From contig JAFKFG010000006.1 of the NCBI GenBank assembly GCA_017307355.1, positions 106,228 to 170,227 on the forward strand: a DNA stretch of 64,000 nucleotides, read 5' to 3'. A program made the translations under genes and the position numbers. Source of the stretch: Alphaproteobacteria bacterium (GTDB taxonomy: Bacteria > Pseudomonadota > Alphaproteobacteria > Micropepsales > Micropepsaceae). The notes beneath the pieces were generated by a model. It had not been told where the DNA came from and ran no database searches. It worked only from the letters and a program-made list of their open reading frames with translations. Positions within the stretch are counted from its first letter, which is position 1. Every line of letters begins with the position of its first letter. Below are positions 1 to 7,755 of the stretch, one piece after another.

Positions 1-544
1 TCAGGTCGGCGCGGGACGAGGGCAGGGCCTGGGTCTTGCGGGTGCGGGAAGGGGGCGTGGCGTCGGCGGATTGCAGCCATTCATAGCCCAGAAGCAGCAC
101 CGCCTGGCCCAGATTGAGCGAGGGGAATTGGGAGGTGGGGATGGTGATGGCGGCTTCGGCCAGCGACATCTCGTCATTGTCCAATCCGGCCCGCTCGCTC
201 CCGAACAGGATGGCGGTCTTGAGCCCCTGGGATGTGGCGGCGCGCAGCCGCCGGGCCGCGGCTTCCGGGGTGAGGATTTCGCGCAGCACGTCGCGCCCCC
301 TTGCCGTGGTGGCCAGCAACATCTGGATGTCGGCCATCGCCTCGGCGGCGGTGGGATAGACCCGGGCCGCCTGGATGATGTCGCCCGCGCCCGAGGCCAG
401 GATCATGGCGCGGTCGTTGGGCCATTCGCATTGGGGCGCGATCAGCCGAAGATCCGACAGCCCGAAATTCTTCATCGCCCGGGCGGCGGAGCCGATATTT
501 TCGCCCATCTGGGGGCGGCTGAGGATCACGGCGGGGGCGGTCAT
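1..544 (-). CDS. trmJ: TrmJ-type tRNA 2'-O-methyltransferase (3' end outside window)
   Basis: Reads leftwards from an ATG at 544 and is cut by the window start after about 181 codons, so the C-terminus is missing. The protein starts [12 protein letters not shown] and carries all three SPOUT/TrmH-fold motifs: [16 protein letters not shown] near residue 13, [12 protein letters not shown] in the middle and [15 protein letters not shown] after it. The last is the cofactor-binding knot motif of the TrmJ family, which methylates the ribose at position 32 of tRNAs with S-adenosylmethionine. The gene is divergent from icd, with 97 bp between the two starts that must hold both promoters. A related SPOUT rRNA methylase cannot be excluded without the missing end, but the motif spacing fits TrmJ best. 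Confidence 0.88.
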   Translation of the reverse strand, partial: MTAPAVILSRPQMGENIGSAARAMKNFGLSDLRLIAPQCEWPNDRAMILASGAGDIIQAARVYPTAAEAMADIQMLLATTARGRDVLREILTPEAAARRLRAATSQGLKTAILFGSERAGLDNDEMSLAEAAITIPTSQFPSLNLGQAVLLLGYEWLQSADATPPSRTRKTQALPSSRADL

Positions 545-641
545 CTGCGCCTTTGACGGGTCGGTTTCCACGGGCTATTTGAGGCCCCGCTATAGCCACT
601 CCCGCCCCATCTTTCGAGGCCCCTTCAGAGGAACCATATTT

Positions 642-1853
642 ATGGACAAGATCAAGGTCGCCAACCCGGTCGTCGAGCTCGATGGCGACGAGATGACCCG
701 CATCATCTGGGATCTCATCAAGAAGAAGCTGATCCTGCCCTATCTGGACGTGGACCTGCATTATTACGACCTCTCGGTCGAGAACCGCGACGCCACCGAC
801 GACAAGGTCACGGTCGATAGCGCCGAGGCGATCAAGAAATACGGCGTGGGCGTGAAGTGCGCCACCATCACCCCGGACGAAGCGCGGGTGGAGGAGTTCA
901 AGCTCAAGAAGATGTGGAAGTCGCCCAACGGCACCATCCGCAACATTCTGGGCGGCGTGATCTTCCGCGAGCCCATCATCTGCAAGAATGTGCCGCGCCT
1001 GGTGCCGGGCTGGACCCAGCCCATCGTGATCGGCCGCCACGCTTTCGGCGACCAGTATCGCGCCACCGATTTCCGCTTCCCCGGCAAGGGCACGCTCACC
1101 ATCAAATTCGTGGGCGAGGACGGCAAGGTGATCGAGCATGAAGTGTTCAAGGCGCCGGGCTCGGGCGTCGCCATGGCGATGTACAATTTGGACGACAGCA
1201 TCCGCGACTTCGCCCGCGCCTCGATGAATTACGGGCTCAACCGCAAATATCCGGTCTATCTGTCGACCAAGAACACCATCCTCAAGGCCTATGACGGCCG
1301 CTTCAAGGACCTGTTCCAGGAAGTGTTCGACAAGGAATTCGCCGCCAAGTTCAAGGAAGCGGGCATCACCTACGAACACCGCCTGATCGACGACATGGTG
1401 GCCTCGGCGCTGAAGTGGAGCGGCGGCTATGTCTGGGCGTGCAAGAATTACGACGGCGACGTGCAGTCCGACACGGTGGCGCAGGGCTTCGGCTCGCTGG
1501 GCCTGATGACCTCGGTGCTGATGACGCCCGACGGCAAGACCGTGGAAGCCGAAGCCGCGCATGGCACGGTGACGCGCCATTACCGCGAGCATCAGAAGGG
1601 CAAGTCCACTTCGACCAATTCCATCGCGTCGATCTTCGCCTGGACCCGTGGCCTCGCCCATCGCGCCAAGCTGGACGACAATGCCAAGCTGGCCAAATTC
1701 GCCGCGACTTTGGAAAAAGTCTGCGTCGATACCGTCGAAGCCGGCGACATGACCAAGGATTTGGCGCTTCTCGTCGGTCCCGACCAGAAGTGGCTCACGA
1801 CCGAAGGGTTCCTCGACAAGGTCGATTCGAACCTGCAGAAGGCGATGAGCTAA
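642..1853 (+). CDS. icd: NADP-dependent isocitrate dehydrogenase
   Basis: TCA-cycle enzyme that oxidatively decarboxylates isocitrate to 2-oxoglutarate and makes NADPH in the cytosol. The 403-residue protein starts [20 protein letters not shown] and shows the eukaryotic-like (type II) NADP-IDH signatures: the early [12 protein letters not shown] segment, [16 protein letters not shown] near residue 212, and the nucleotide-binding [13 protein letters not shown] and [15 protein letters not shown] stretches near 305-340. The length is normal for this homodimeric type. An open frame runs upstream of the ATG at 642, but that part is the complement of trmJ and resembles no IDH. A strong intrinsic terminator follows 22 bp after the stop. 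The 2-oxoglutarate it makes is also the substrate of GltBD further along the window. Confidence 0.97.
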   Translation: MDKIKVANPVVELDGDEMTRIIWDLIKKKLILPYLDVDLHYYDLSVENRDATDDKVTVDSAEAIKKYGVGVKCATITPDEARVEEFKLKKMWKSPNGTIRNILGGVIFREPIICKNVPRLVPGWTQPIVIGRHAFGDQYRATDFRFPGKGTLTIKFVGEDGKVIEHEVFKAPGSGVAMAMYNLDDSIRDFARASMNYGLNRKYPVYLSTKNTILKAYDGRFKDLFQEVFDKEFAAKFKEAGITYEHRLIDDMVASALKWSGGYVWACKNYDGDVQSDTVAQGFGSLGLMTSVLMTPDGKTVEAEAAHGTVTRHYREHQKGKSTSTNSIASIFAWTRGLAHRAKLDDNAKLAKFAATLEKVCVDTVEAGDMTKDLALLVGPDQKWLTTEGFLDKVDSNLQKAMS

Positions 1854-1874
1854 ATTCATTTAATTTCGATTTGG

Positions 1875-1905
1875 AAAAGGCGCGTCGAAAGGCGCGCCTT
1901 TTTTA
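1875..1905 (+). terminator. intrinsic terminator of icd
   Basis: Perfect 10-bp stem, AAAAGGCGCG at 1875-1884 and CGCGCCTTTT at 1893-1902, with an 8-nt loop and a T run continuing to 1904. It follows the icd stop directly. The A tract on the 5' side could let it also act on transcripts coming from the convergent GGDEF gene. Confidence 0.9.
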
Positions 1906-2016
1906 TTTGGCAACAGCTGGCGCGAGGGATTTTGGCCGATGGCCAGGAGCGTCGCGCGGAGCGTGCGATAGCACGTGAGCACGCGCGACGCCGCCATCGG
2001 TCAAAAGAACCGCGCC

Positions 2017-2742
2017 TTATTCTGCTTTGCTCGCCCGTTTTTGCGCGTACATCGCCTCGTCGGCGCGCGCGATGGCCGCATCGGCATTGTCGCCGGCTTT
2101 CAGTTCGAAGGCGCCATAGGCGAAGCTGACGGGAATGGATTGGCCGTTCCATTCGGCGGGCGCGGCCTGGACCGCATCGGCCAAGGTGTCGGCCTTCTTC
2201 AAGGCATGGGCATGGGTGGCGTGCGACAGAAGAATGGCGAATTCGTCGCCGCCCAGCCGTCCCACGCAATCGCTTTCCCGCACATGGGCCAGCAGCACCT
2301 TGGAGAAGCGCATCAGCACCGCATCGCCCGCGGCATGGCCGAAGGTATCGTTGGTGAGCTTCAGATTGTTGAGGTCGAAATAGATCAGCGAGGCGGGCGT
2401 GTTGTAGCGGTCCGCGAAGGCGATATAGCGCGTCAGCTCGCGCACGAAAGCGCGCCGGTTGAGCAGTGGCAGCATGTGATCCTGGTCGGCGGTCTTTTCC
2501 GCTTCGTCCAGGCGGGCGCGGGTCTGGGCCAATTCGCGGCGCAGATTGTCCACTTCGTTCATCAGTCCCATGATGGCGTCGCGCACCCGGGGCGTGAATT
2601 CGGCTTCGGAAATGCCCAGCACGCTGGCCACCGGCAGCGCCCCGCCCGCGCCATCCGGCGATGGCGCATCCTCGGCGCGGCGGCCATACGCCGCCGTGGC
2701 GGACCGGGCAGGCCTGGCGGCGGCCGGACGATCGATCTTCAT
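2017..2742 (-). CDS. GGDEF-domain diguanylate cyclase
   Basis: Predicted cytosolic enzyme making cyclic di-GMP from two GTP. The protein has 241 residues. Residues 1-50 are low in recognisable structure, 55-85 look like a short coiled coil (EVDNLRRELAQTRARLDEAEK), and a single GGDEF domain runs from about 90 to the end. The active-site motif RLGGDEFAILL is intact at G164-F168. The allosteric product-inhibition site RESD sits at 155-158, the standard five residues ahead of GGDEF, so both catalysis and feedback inhibition are expected. There is no transmembrane segment or recognisable sensor domain, so the N-terminal part presumably handles input or dimerisation. It is convergent with icd and divergent from purE. 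The target pathway is unknown; the polysaccharide genes 25 kb away are only a possibility. Confidence 0.9.
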   Translation of the reverse strand: MKIDRPAAARPARSATAAYGRRAEDAPSPDGAGGALPVASVLGISEAEFTPRVRDAIMGLMNEVDNLRRELAQTRARLDEAEKTADQDHMLPLLNRRAFVRELTRYIAFADRYNTPASLIYFDLNNLKLTNDTFGHAAGDAVLMRFSKVLLAHVRESDCVGRLGGDEFAILLSHATHAHALKKADTLADAVQAAPAEWNGQSIPVSFAYGAFELKAGDNADAAIARADEAMYAQKRASKAE

Positions 2743-2898
2743 GACGGGCGGCCCCCACTTCGCAGCCGGTGCTTAAAGCATGCGAGCATGAGTGTAGCCC
2801 ATTGGTAAATGAAGTTTAAATGTGGCCTCTTTCCTTGGGGCTTTTGCCCCCTATACTGCGCCGCTTCCTGAACCGGCCCACTTAGAGCGATTCGAAGT

Positions 2899-3384
2899 AT
2901 GCCTCCCCGTCCCAGTATCGGTATCATCATGGGCAGCCAGTCCGACTGGCCCACCCTCAAGGCGGCGGCGGATACGCTGGACACTTTGGGTGTCGGTTAT
3001 GAGACGCGCATCGTCTCGGCCCACCGCACCCCCGACCGCATGGCCGATTATGCCAAAAGCGCCGGGACGCGGGGTCTCAAGGCGATCATTGCCGGGGCAG
3101 GCGGGGCGGCGCATCTGCCCGGCATGGTGGCCAGCATGACCACCTTGCCGGTCCTGGGCGTGCCGGTGGAAAGCCGGGCCTTGAAGGGGCTGGATTCGCT
3201 TCTGTCGATTGCCCAGATGCCGGGCGGCGTGCCGGTGGCCACGTTCGCGATCGGCGAAGCCGGTGCCAAGAACGCGGCGCTTCACGCCGCCGCCATTCTG
3301 GCGTTGAACGATGCCAAGCTCGATGCCCGGCTCAAAGCCTGGCGCGCGAAGCAGACCCGGTCCGTGGGCAAGTCCCCGAAATGA
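2899..3384 (+). CDS. purE: 5-(carboxyamino)imidazole ribonucleotide mutase PurE
   Basis: Class I PurE, which converts N5-CAIR to CAIR in de novo purine synthesis. The 161-residue protein has the substrate loop GSQSDWPT at residues 12-19, the catalytic SAHRTPDRM near 41-49, [14 protein letters not shown] near 69-82 and the [12 protein letters not shown] loop near 110. The length matches bacterial PurE. Its stop codon overlaps the start of purK by four bases (ATGA), so the two steps that replace eukaryotic AIR carboxylase are translationally coupled. A promoter must lie in the 156 bp shared with the divergent GGDEF gene. Confidence 0.97.
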   Translation: MPPRPSIGIIMGSQSDWPTLKAAADTLDTLGVGYETRIVSAHRTPDRMADYAKSAGTRGLKAIIAGAGGAAHLPGMVASMTTLPVLGVPVESRALKGLDSLLSIAQMPGGVPVATFAIGEAGAKNAALHAAAILALNDAKLDARLKAWRAKQTRSVGKSPK

Positions 3385-4472
3385 GCGACGTGAAAACGCT
3401 GGACAAGCCCGTGCCGCCCGGCGGCGTCATCGGCATCATCGGCGGCGGCCAGCTGGGCCGCATGCTGGCGATGGCGGCCGCACGGCTGGGCCTGAAAGCG
3501 GCGATCTATAATGACGAGCTGCATGCGCCCGCTTTCCAGGTGACGCCGCTGCAGATCGCCGCCCCCTATGACGACCGCAATTTGCTGACCGGCTTTGCCG
3601 AGATCTGTGACGCGATCACCTTCGAATTCGAAAACCTGCCTTCCGACGCCATCGCCCATCTGGCCAGCCTGAAACCGGTGCGGCCGGGCCAGCGGGCGCT
3701 GGAAATCACCCAGGACCGCTTCAGCGAAAAGAATTTCGTGCGCGGGCTGGGCTTGAAGACGGCGCCTTTCGCGGATGTGTCGTCGGCGGAGGATGCCAAA
3801 GCGGCTTTCGCCGCGATCGGCGGGCTCGCGATCCTGAAGACCCGCCGCCTGGGCTATGACGGCAAGGGCCAGGCCAAAGTCACAAGCGCAGACGAGACGG
3901 AAGCGGCGTTCGGGCGCTTCAAGTCCCAGCCGTCCATTCTGGAAGGCTTTGTCGATTTCGCCTTCGAAGCCTCGGTGGTGGCGGCGCGGGGCGCCGATGG
4001 CAGCTTCGCGGCCTATGATCCGCCGGAAAATATTCACGAGAACCATATCCTGCGCCGCTCCATCGTGCCGGGGCGGCTGAGCAAGGCGCAGGGCGAAGAG
4101 GCCAAGGCGATGGCCAAAACCATTGCCGATGCGCTGGACTATGTGGGCGTGCTGGCGGTCGAGCTGTTCGTGGGCAGGGATGGCGCGCTCACCGTCAATG
4201 AGATCGCGCCCCGGGTGCATAACAGCGGCCACTGGACCATCGAGGCCTGCGCCTGTTCCCAGTTCGAGCAGCATATCCGGGCCGTGGCGGGCTGGCCCCT
4301 GGGCGATCCCACCCGCCATGCCGACGCGGTGATGGAAAACATCATCGGCGCGGAAGCCCATGCCTGGGAAAGCCTGGCCCGGGCGGGCGCCCTTCACCTC
4401 TACGGCAAGCGGGAGGCCCGGCTGGGCCGAAAAATGGGCCACATGACGCAGCTCAAGCCGTTGACGAAATAG
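3381..4472 (+). CDS. purK: 5-(carboxyamino)imidazole ribonucleotide synthase PurK
   Basis: ATP-grasp enzyme that carboxylates AIR to N5-CAIR, the substrate of PurE. The 363-residue protein begins with a nucleotide-binding [17 protein letters not shown] segment at about 14-30. It continues with [11 protein letters not shown] near 155, the ATP-grasp [21 protein letters not shown] near 258-278, and the conserved [11 protein letters not shown] near 280. It starts inside the purE stop codon. After its stop (4470-4472) lies the asd leader region with a rho-independent terminator at 4596-4627, which may also end purEK transcripts that are not antiterminated. Confidence 0.97.
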   Translation: MSDVKTLDKPVPPGGVIGIIGGGQLGRMLAMAAARLGLKAAIYNDELHAPAFQVTPLQIAAPYDDRNLLTGFAEICDAITFEFENLPSDAIAHLASLKPVRPGQRALEITQDRFSEKNFVRGLGLKTAPFADVSSAEDAKAAFAAIGGLAILKTRRLGYDGKGQAKVTSADETEAAFGRFKSQPSILEGFVDFAFEASVVAARGADGSFAAYDPPENIHENHILRRSIVPGRLSKAQGEEAKAMAKTIADALDYVGVLAVELFVGRDGALTVNEIAPRVHNSGHWTIEACACSQFEQHIRAVAGWPLGDPTRHADAVMENIIGAEAHAWESLARAGALHLYGKREARLGRKMGHMTQLKPLTK

Positions 4473-4497
4473 AACCTGCCCCATAGGTTCCCGGCCC

Positions 4498-4572
4498 ATG
4501 ACGACGCGCACCACCACGACCAAGACGAAGACGACCAAGCCTGACGGGGCTGGGCGGATCGCGCGCGATTGA
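4498..4572 (+). CDS. Thr/Lys-rich leader peptide of asd (attenuation)
   Basis: A 24-codon ORF, MTTRTTTTKTKTTKPDGAGR followed by IARD and TGA. Nine of the 24 residues are Thr and three are Lys, packed into codons 2-14. Asd lies in the shared pathway to Thr, Lys and Met, and a threonine-rich leader recalls the known E. coli ThrL. The end of the ORF holds gacggggct at 4543-4551, an exact copy of the right arm of the terminator downstream. It can therefore pair with the left arm (4597-4603) when a ribosome stalls on the Thr/Lys codons. Initiation signals are weak (AGG about 10 nt before ATG), and that AGG lies in a small hairpin, GAACCT 4472-4477 with AGGTTC 4485-4490. The peptide and its role are inferred from arrangement. 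Confidence 0.72.
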   Translation: MTTRTTTTKTKTTKPDGAGRIARD

Positions 4573-4595
4573 ATTCAAACGAAAGCGAAACAGCC

Positions 4596-4627
4596 AAGCC
4601 CCGCTCCAAACCGGACGGGGCTTTTTT
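4596..4627 (+). terminator. attenuator terminator ahead of asd
   Basis: AAGCCCCG at 4596-4603 pairs perfectly with CGGGGCTT at 4616-4623, with extra inner pairing TCC/GGA, followed by a T run to 4627. It lies 23 nt after the leader-peptide stop. The left arm can pair instead with CGGGGCT inside the leader ORF (4545-4551), which gives mutually exclusive terminator and antiterminator structures. It could also simply end purEK transcription. Confidence 0.85.
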
Positions 4628-4660
4628 ATTGCCCGAATTTTGGAAAGAGGACCGAAAACC

Positions 4661-4738
4661 GTGAAGAACAAAGTTGTTGCGATTGTGGGCGCCACCGGCG
4701 CGCCCCGCGGCGGCGAGCGAACCAAGACCAATCGTTGA
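4661..4738 (+). pseudogene. 25-codon ORF repeating the Asd N-terminus
   Basis: A GTG start at 4661 has a strong ribosome site, AGAGGA at 4646-4651, nine bases upstream. The ORF encodes MKNKVVAIVGATGA, which differs from the first 14 residues of Asd (MKNKTVAIVGATGA) only at residue 5. After that it diverges into PRGGERTKTNR and stops at 4738. The copies differ at most synonymous sites: this one uses GC-rich codons typical of the window, whereas the asd copy at 4800 uses A/T-rich ones. It sits just where asd would be expected after the attenuator. It is either the remnant of an earlier asd start or a short translated upstream ORF. It is not in frame with asd. Between it and asd a 7-bp hairpin, TGCGGCG 4747-4753 with CGCCGCA 4768-4774, can form. 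Confidence 0.7.
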
Positions 4739-4799
4739 CGAGATTCTGCGGCGGCAATGTGAGTGAGCGCCGCAATCAAATAAAAAAGGGAAACGGACT

Positions 4800-5804
4800 A
4801 TGAAAAATAAAACTGTAGCGATTGTTGGAGCAACGGGCGCGGTAGGCCGGGAATTCATCGGCTGCATCGAAAGCCGGGGGATCGACATCAAGGGGTTGAA
4901 GCTGCTGGCCTCGGCGCGCTCGGCGGGAAAGGCCTATCCCTTCCGGGGCAAGGATCTCATGGTCGAGGAATTGACCGACAAATCCTTTGACGGCGTCGAC
5001 ATCGCGCTTTTTTCCGCGGGCAGCGGCATCTCCAAGCAATATGCACCCATCGCGGTGAAGGCGGGCGCGGTGGTGGTGGACAATAGCTCGGCCTTCCGCG
5101 CCGATCCGGCGATTCCGCTGGTGGTGCCGGAAATCAACGCCCGCCGCATTCAAGACCACAAGGGCATCATCGCCAATCCCAATTGCTCGGCGATCACCAC
5201 CCTGGTGCCGCTCTGGCCCATCCATCAAGTCAATCGCATCAAGCGGCTGATCGTCTCCACCTATCAGGCAGCGTCGGGCGGCGGCGCGGCGTTGATGGAA
5301 GAACTGGAAGAATCCTCCCGCGCCTATCTGGATGGCCGCGAATATCAGCCCAAGGTGGTGAAGTATCCTTACGCCTTCAATCTCTTCAGCCACAACACCG
5401 CCATCGATATGGCGACCGGCTATAACGACGAAGAGACCAAGGTGATCCGGGAGTCCAAGAAGATTTTCGAGGACGAGGATATGGCGATCAATGCCACCTG
5501 CATCCGGGTGCCGGTGCTGCGCGCTCATTCGGTTTCGATCACCTTCGAATGCGAGCGCCCCATCAGCCCCGAAGAGGTGCGCGAACTTCTGGCCAAGGCG
5601 CCGGGCGTGAAGCTGGTGGACGATTGGGCGAACAATTATTTCCCCATGCCAAAAGATGCGTCGGGCCAGGGCGATGTGCTGGCGGGGCGCATCCGCCGCG
5701 ACCTGTCCGACCGCAGCGGCAAAGCGATCTCCATGTTCGTGGCAGCGGATCAGCTACTCAAAGGCGCGGCGTTGAACGCGGTGCAAATAGCGGAACTGCT
5801 CTAG
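4800..5804 (+). CDS. asd: aspartate-semialdehyde dehydrogenase
   Basis: Reduces aspartyl-4-phosphate to aspartate-semialdehyde with NADPH, the branch-point precursor of Lys (and diaminopimelate), Thr and Met. The 334-residue protein has the N-terminal nucleotide-binding VAIVGATGAVGREF at residues 6-19, NSSAFR near 95-100, the catalytic Cys129 in NPNCSA, and the YQAASGGGAALMEEL loop near 155-170. The ATG at 4800 has AAGGGA eight bases upstream. The first dozen codons (AAA AAT AAA ACT GTA GCG ATT GTT GGA GCA ACG) are A/T-rich, unlike the rest of the gene. An alternative copy of this start lies at 4661. Regulation by a Thr/Lys leader attenuator at 4498-4627 is proposed. The gene is followed by a palindromic repeat. 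Confidence 0.97.
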   Translation: MKNKTVAIVGATGAVGREFIGCIESRGIDIKGLKLLASARSAGKAYPFRGKDLMVEELTDKSFDGVDIALFSAGSGISKQYAPIAVKAGAVVVDNSSAFRADPAIPLVVPEINARRIQDHKGIIANPNCSAITTLVPLWPIHQVNRIKRLIVSTYQAASGGGAALMEELEESSRAYLDGREYQPKVVKYPYAFNLFSHNTAIDMATGYNDEETKVIRESKKIFEDEDMAINATCIRVPVLRAHSVSITFECERPISPEEVRELLAKAPGVKLVDDWANNYFPMPKDASGQGDVLAGRIRRDLSDRSGKAISMFVAADQLLKGAALNAVQIAELL

Positions 5805-5809
5805 TTATT

Positions 5810-5925
5810 TGTCATTCCCGGCCGAGCGAAGCGAGGGGAAGGGAAGCCAGGTATCGAAACCGGCGCGTGTGGCAAAACCTGGATCCCCTTCCCTCGGCGC
5901 TGGTCGCGCCTCGCCGGGGATGACA
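5810..5925. repeat. palindromic intergenic repeat (REP-like)
   Basis: The ends are near-perfect inverted copies: TGTCATTCCCGGC at 5810-5822 and GCCGGGGATGACA at 5913-5925. Interior arms also pair (GAAGGGAAGCCAGG with CCTGGATCCCCTTCC). The element fills the gap between the convergent asd and COQ9 genes, and its end touches the COQ9 stop codon. Such long snap-back units are common between alphaproteobacterial genes and may act as two-way terminators. Confidence 0.8.
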
Positions 5926-5926
5926 A

Positions 5927-6619
5927 TCAGGCTTTCGGTTTCGCCCAGGAAGCGAAGGCGGGGAAATGTGAGAAGGCTTCCTTTGCCTTGGCTTTGAATT
6001 TTTCGAACTGCATCACATTTTCGATGCGGGCGTCGAGGAAGGCTTCGGTGGCGCTTTCGTCTTCGCCGGTGTCGTTGAACCAGCGGACCAGGGTCGAGCC
6101 ATAGACCCCGGCCAGAATGCCGCGCTTGGTGTAGAAATTGAAATCGGTGGAGGTGTCGCCGGCCGCGCGCCACATCGCATCCACCGTGCGGTACATCATC
6201 TTGCTGGCGCGCCCGGCATGCATGGGCAGGGTCATCATCGCCGCCGCGCGCCGGGCCGCTTCCTTGTTGGGTGCGAGCAGCGCCAGGCGGGTCAGGACCG
6301 CCAGCTTGATGCGCTCGCGGATCTTGCGCTTGGTAAGGTCCAGCGCCCCCAGTTTTTCCTCCATCGCTTCATCCACCGAGGCGGAAAAATATTCGATCAG
6401 CGACGGCACGCCTTCGGGGAACAGGCGGGCGAGCGCGTCCTTGCCGGCGCCGGCCTTCTTTGCCGCCTTGGCCAGCATGCTGTCGGTGAAACCGTCGAAG
6501 GCGGCATCCTTCAAGGCTTCCTTCAGCACGGCCCTTTTCAGCGCCGCATCGGCTTGTTCGCCTGCCTCCGGCTTGGGGGCGGCTTTCTTCTTTCTGGGGC
6601 TTGCGGGTTTTTCGGTCAT
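5927..6619 (-). CDS. COQ9 family protein
   Basis: Member of the COQ9 family, lipid-binding proteins that support ubiquinone synthesis (in eukaryotes COQ9 presents the precursor to COQ7). The 230-residue protein has a Lys/Ala/Pro-rich start (residues 1-30), a TetR-like helical part around 30-90, and the conserved C-terminal half with DFNFYTKRGILAGVYGSTLV near 165-185 and FLDARIENVMQFEKFKAK near 198-216. It starts at an ATG 15 bp after the def stop codon, so def and this gene are probably one transcript. The role in ubiquinone synthesis is inferred from the family, as no coq genes are adjacent. Confidence 0.87.
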   Translation of the reverse strand: MTEKPASPRKKKAAPKPEAGEQADAALKRAVLKEALKDAAFDGFTDSMLAKAAKKAGAGKDALARLFPEGVPSLIEYFSASVDEAMEEKLGALDLTKRKIRERIKLAVLTRLALLAPNKEAARRAAAMMTLPMHAGRASKMMYRTVDAMWRAAGDTSTDFNFYTKRGILAGVYGSTLVRWFNDTGEDESATEAFLDARIENVMQFEKFKAKAKEAFSHFPAFASWAKPKA

Positions 6620-6634
6620 GTCATCCTGGCCATG

Positions 6635-7180
6635 TCATCCTGCCGGTGCGAAATGGCGGATTTCCGATTCGAAGATCAGCTTGGACAGATCCGCCATCCG
6701 GCCGGGATAAAGCCGGCCGTCCAGATGATCTACCTCATGCTGCACGACACGGGCGTGAAAGCCACGCGCGATCCGCTCGATCGGCTGGCCGTCCGCCCCG
6801 AGCCCCCGGTAGCGGATATGGGCCGGACGCTCGACCCAGCCGCGCAGGCCGGGAACCGACAGGCAGCCTTCCCAGCCGCCTTCGGTCTTTTCGTCCAGGA
6901 CGGTGATCTCGGGATTGATCAGGACGGTGAGGGGCGCGGTGTGGTCGAACCGTTCCTCTTCCGTGAGGCCGGGGTCGGCCCGCTCGCCCGGGGCCTGGAA
7001 CACCACCAGCCGGAGGGGAACATGCACCTGGGGGGCCGCCAGCCCGGCCCCGTTGGCGTCGCTCATGGTTTCCACCATGTCATTGATCAGGCGTTGGATT
7101 TCCGGGGCCCGGGGATTGGGAACCGGGGCGGCGATCTGGGAAAGGACCGGATGGCCCATGCGGGCGATTTTGAGGATCAT
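6635..7180 (-). CDS. def: peptide deformylase
   Basis: Metallo-hydrolase that removes the N-terminal formyl group from new proteins. All three motifs are present in the 181-residue protein: GAGLAAPQ at 44-51, EGCLSVP at 104-110 with metal-ligand Cys106, and HEVDH at 148-152. The ATG at 7180 (MILKIARMGHPVLSQ) is the usual family start; an open frame continues upstream, but only as the complement of rpsU. A roughly ten-residue insertion-like stretch (PGERADPGLTEEERFDH) lies between motifs 1 and 2. The gene leads a two-gene operon with the COQ9 gene and is divergent from rpsU. Confidence 0.96.
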   Translation of the reverse strand: MILKIARMGHPVLSQIAAPVPNPRAPEIQRLINDMVETMSDANGAGLAAPQVHVPLRLVVFQAPGERADPGLTEEERFDHTAPLTVLINPEITVLDEKTEGGWEGCLSVPGLRGWVERPAHIRYRGLGADGQPIERIARGFHARVVQHEVDHLDGRLYPGRMADLSKLIFESEIRHFAPAG

Positions 7181-7300
7181 GCCCCGAAATATGGGGTCCG
7201 CGCGGGGGCCGGTCAAAGCCTCAAAAGTGTTAACCGGCGCGGGTGGACAGGGCAAAAGCCTTCTGATATCAACCGCGCCTTCCAAATCGGAGCTTAGGCT

Positions 7301-7528
7301 TTGCAGATCATCGTCCGCGACAACAATATCGACCAGGCCCTCAAGGCGCTGAAGAAGAAGATGCAGCGCGAAGGCATTTTCCGGGAGATGAAGCTGCGCG
7401 GGGCGTATGAGAAGCCGTCCGAAAAGCGCGCCCGCGAGCGGGCCGAAGCGGTCCGCCGCTATCGCAAGCTGCAGCGCAAGCGCGCCCAGCGCGAAGGGCT
7501 GATCCCCCAGAGCAAGCCCAAGGCGTAA
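7301..7528 (+). CDS. rpsU: 30S ribosomal protein S21
   Basis: Small basic ribosomal protein, 75 residues, with the S21 core [18 protein letters not shown], then [12 protein letters not shown] and a Lys/Arg-rich tail ending [13 protein letters not shown]. The start is a TTG at 7301, giving MQIIVRDNN, with GGAG about eight bases upstream; no ATG or GTG fits better. It is a single-gene unit ending in a strong terminator at 7551-7589. Confidence 0.95.
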   Translation: MQIIVRDNNIDQALKALKKKMQREGIFREMKLRGAYEKPSEKRARERAEAVRRYRKLQRKRAQREGLIPQSKPKA

Positions 7529-7550
7529 GGCCGGGTTCGGAAGAGAATTT

Positions 7551-7589
7551 AAAAAAGCCGCTCCGCCCCTGGCGGGGCGGCTTTTTTTT
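7551..7589 (+). terminator. intrinsic terminator of rpsU
   Basis: AAAAAAGCCG at 7551-7560 pairs with CGGCTTTTTT at 7578-7587, with further GC pairing inside (CCGCC with GGCGG) and eight T residues. A fragment of the right half, GGGGCGGCTTTTTTG, recurs about 70 bp downstream near 7644-7659. Confidence 0.9.
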
Positions 7590-7717
7590 GTCGCGCAGCC
7601 GGACGGAAAACCGGAAGCCACTTTTCCTGGCTGCGCTTCTAGAGGGGCGGCTTTTTTGTTTCAAGCGTTAGGGCAAATTCAGGTGCCTCCCTCGCGCTAC
7701 GCGCTCGAAGAGGCGTC

Positions 7718-7755
7718 AGCTTTTGTAAGCTCGCTATCTCTCGCTAACAAAAGCT
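7718..7755. terminator. inverted repeat at the 3' end of dmeF
   Basis: AGCTTTTGT at 7718-7726 and ACAAAAGCT at 7747-7755 form 9-bp arms around a 20-nt loop. The right arm overlaps the dmeF stop codon. It lies between convergent rpsU and dmeF and may contribute to transcript ending or stability; it lacks a long GC stem. Confidence 0.45.

Noticed and set aside
174..1859. Long open frame on the minus strand opposite icd (561 codons)
   Set aside because: It is the complement of icd and trmJ in a GC-rich genome, with Arg/His/Gly-rich composition and no family motifs. icd on the other strand is unambiguous.
4630..4799. Lysine riboswitch upstream of asd
   Set aside because: The leader is too short and lacks the multi-helix junction of the lysine aptamer. 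Leader-peptide attenuation explains the elements better.
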